This document shows positions 36,947 to 37,063 of a stretch of DNA of 37,063 bases, one piece after another. The notes beneath the pieces are model-generated. The model did not search any database, was not told the origin of the DNA, and saw nothing but the letters and a program-made list of their open reading frames with translations. Origin of the DNA: a virus; the IMG/VR virus record IMGVR_UViG_3300037586_005480, positions 1 through 37,063 of that record; one strand, 5' to 3'. Both the position numbers and the translations under genes were made by a program. Positions within the stretch are counted from its first letter, which is position 1. Every line of letters starts with the position of its first letter.

Positions 36947-37063
36947 ATGAAAATCACAAGAAACCAGCTAAGGTGTCTCATCAAGGAAGAGTTGCTATCT
37001 GAGTGTGCCGGAGATAATTCACGGCTAGCAGACATCATGAATCCGATGTTTAACGTCAGGGAG
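36947..37063 (+). CDS. N-terminally tagged protein, truncated by the window end
   Basis: Starts ATG 36947. The visible 39 residues begin MKITRNQLRCLIKEELLSE, with LLSE|C as a likely cleavage site, and continue with an acidic loop. It shows that the tag family continues beyond the window, after the tmRNA. The rest is outside the sequence given. Confidence 0.72.
   Translation, partial: MKITRNQLRCLIKEELLSECAGDNSRLADIMNPMFNVRE

Noticed and set aside
36808-37038. Minus-strand frame across the tmRNA 3' end
   Set aside because: It overlaps the tmRNA and the plus-strand tagged gene start.

Overview
The window looks like part of a large tailed-phage (Caudoviricetes) genome, probably a jumbo-type phage of a marine or aquatic Gram-negative host. 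The evidence is a dense block of tiny genes each with its own near-identical promoter, a tail-fibre-like protein, several cell-wall-degrading enzymes, a phage-borne tmRNA, and at least 17 unrelated proteins that share an N-terminal tag resembling a capsid-targeting propeptide. Host clues are indirect: lipoprotein signals, an acidic-linker thioredoxin lipoprotein, a thrombospondin-type-3-like Asp-rich linker and a yeaH-spoVR-prkA operon. These would fit a proteobacterial or myxobacterial-like host, but that is inference.

Region 1 (1-10,340) is GC-rich and reads as the early or host-takeover region. It opens with an array of about 12 degenerate 13-bp repeats (361-604). About 34 small plus-strand genes follow (23-230 aa), in transcription units driven by 18 copies of one promoter: GTGYAA-like -35, an invariant 17-bp spacer ending TGG, and TATAAT. 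Most leaders are short and end in ACCAAGGAG-type ribosome-binding sites. Several start codons were moved downstream of these promoters. The genes encode mostly unknown proteins: zinc ribbons, small beta-barrel-like proteins, membrane micropeptides and a three-member paralogous family (4429, 5273, 9585). One promoter drives a structured RNA of about 330 nt with no gene in it (7222-7555).

Region 2 (10,340-10,765) is a non-coding, G-tract-rich boundary. Composition turns AT-rich after it.

Region 3 (10,766-28,550) holds the tagged genes (consensus MKITRRQLRRLIKEE, then an L/I-x-E site), a large non-coding RNA of about 700 nt with its own promoter and terminator (13,608-14,310), a tail-fibre-like protein and virion or lysis enzymes (M15-like peptidase, DUF2272-like hydrolase, a peptidoglycan-binding protein of about 690 aa). 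It also holds a 722-aa fusion of HExxH peptidase, Nudix and kinase-like domains with an internal tag. Single minus-strand genes are interspersed like morons: two SH3-like proteins, two HExxH metallopeptidases and a trypsin-like protease.

Region 4 (28,544-37,063) holds the yeaH-spoVR-prkA operon (a bacterial starvation/stress kinase system), a divergent GroEL-like chaperonin, a zinc protein, a histone-H1-like protein, a complete tmRNA whose tag reads ANNNYYEQRLAA, and the start of one more tagged gene cut by the window end. Together these look like a phage-carried module for physiology and protein quality control in stressed or slow-growing hosts.
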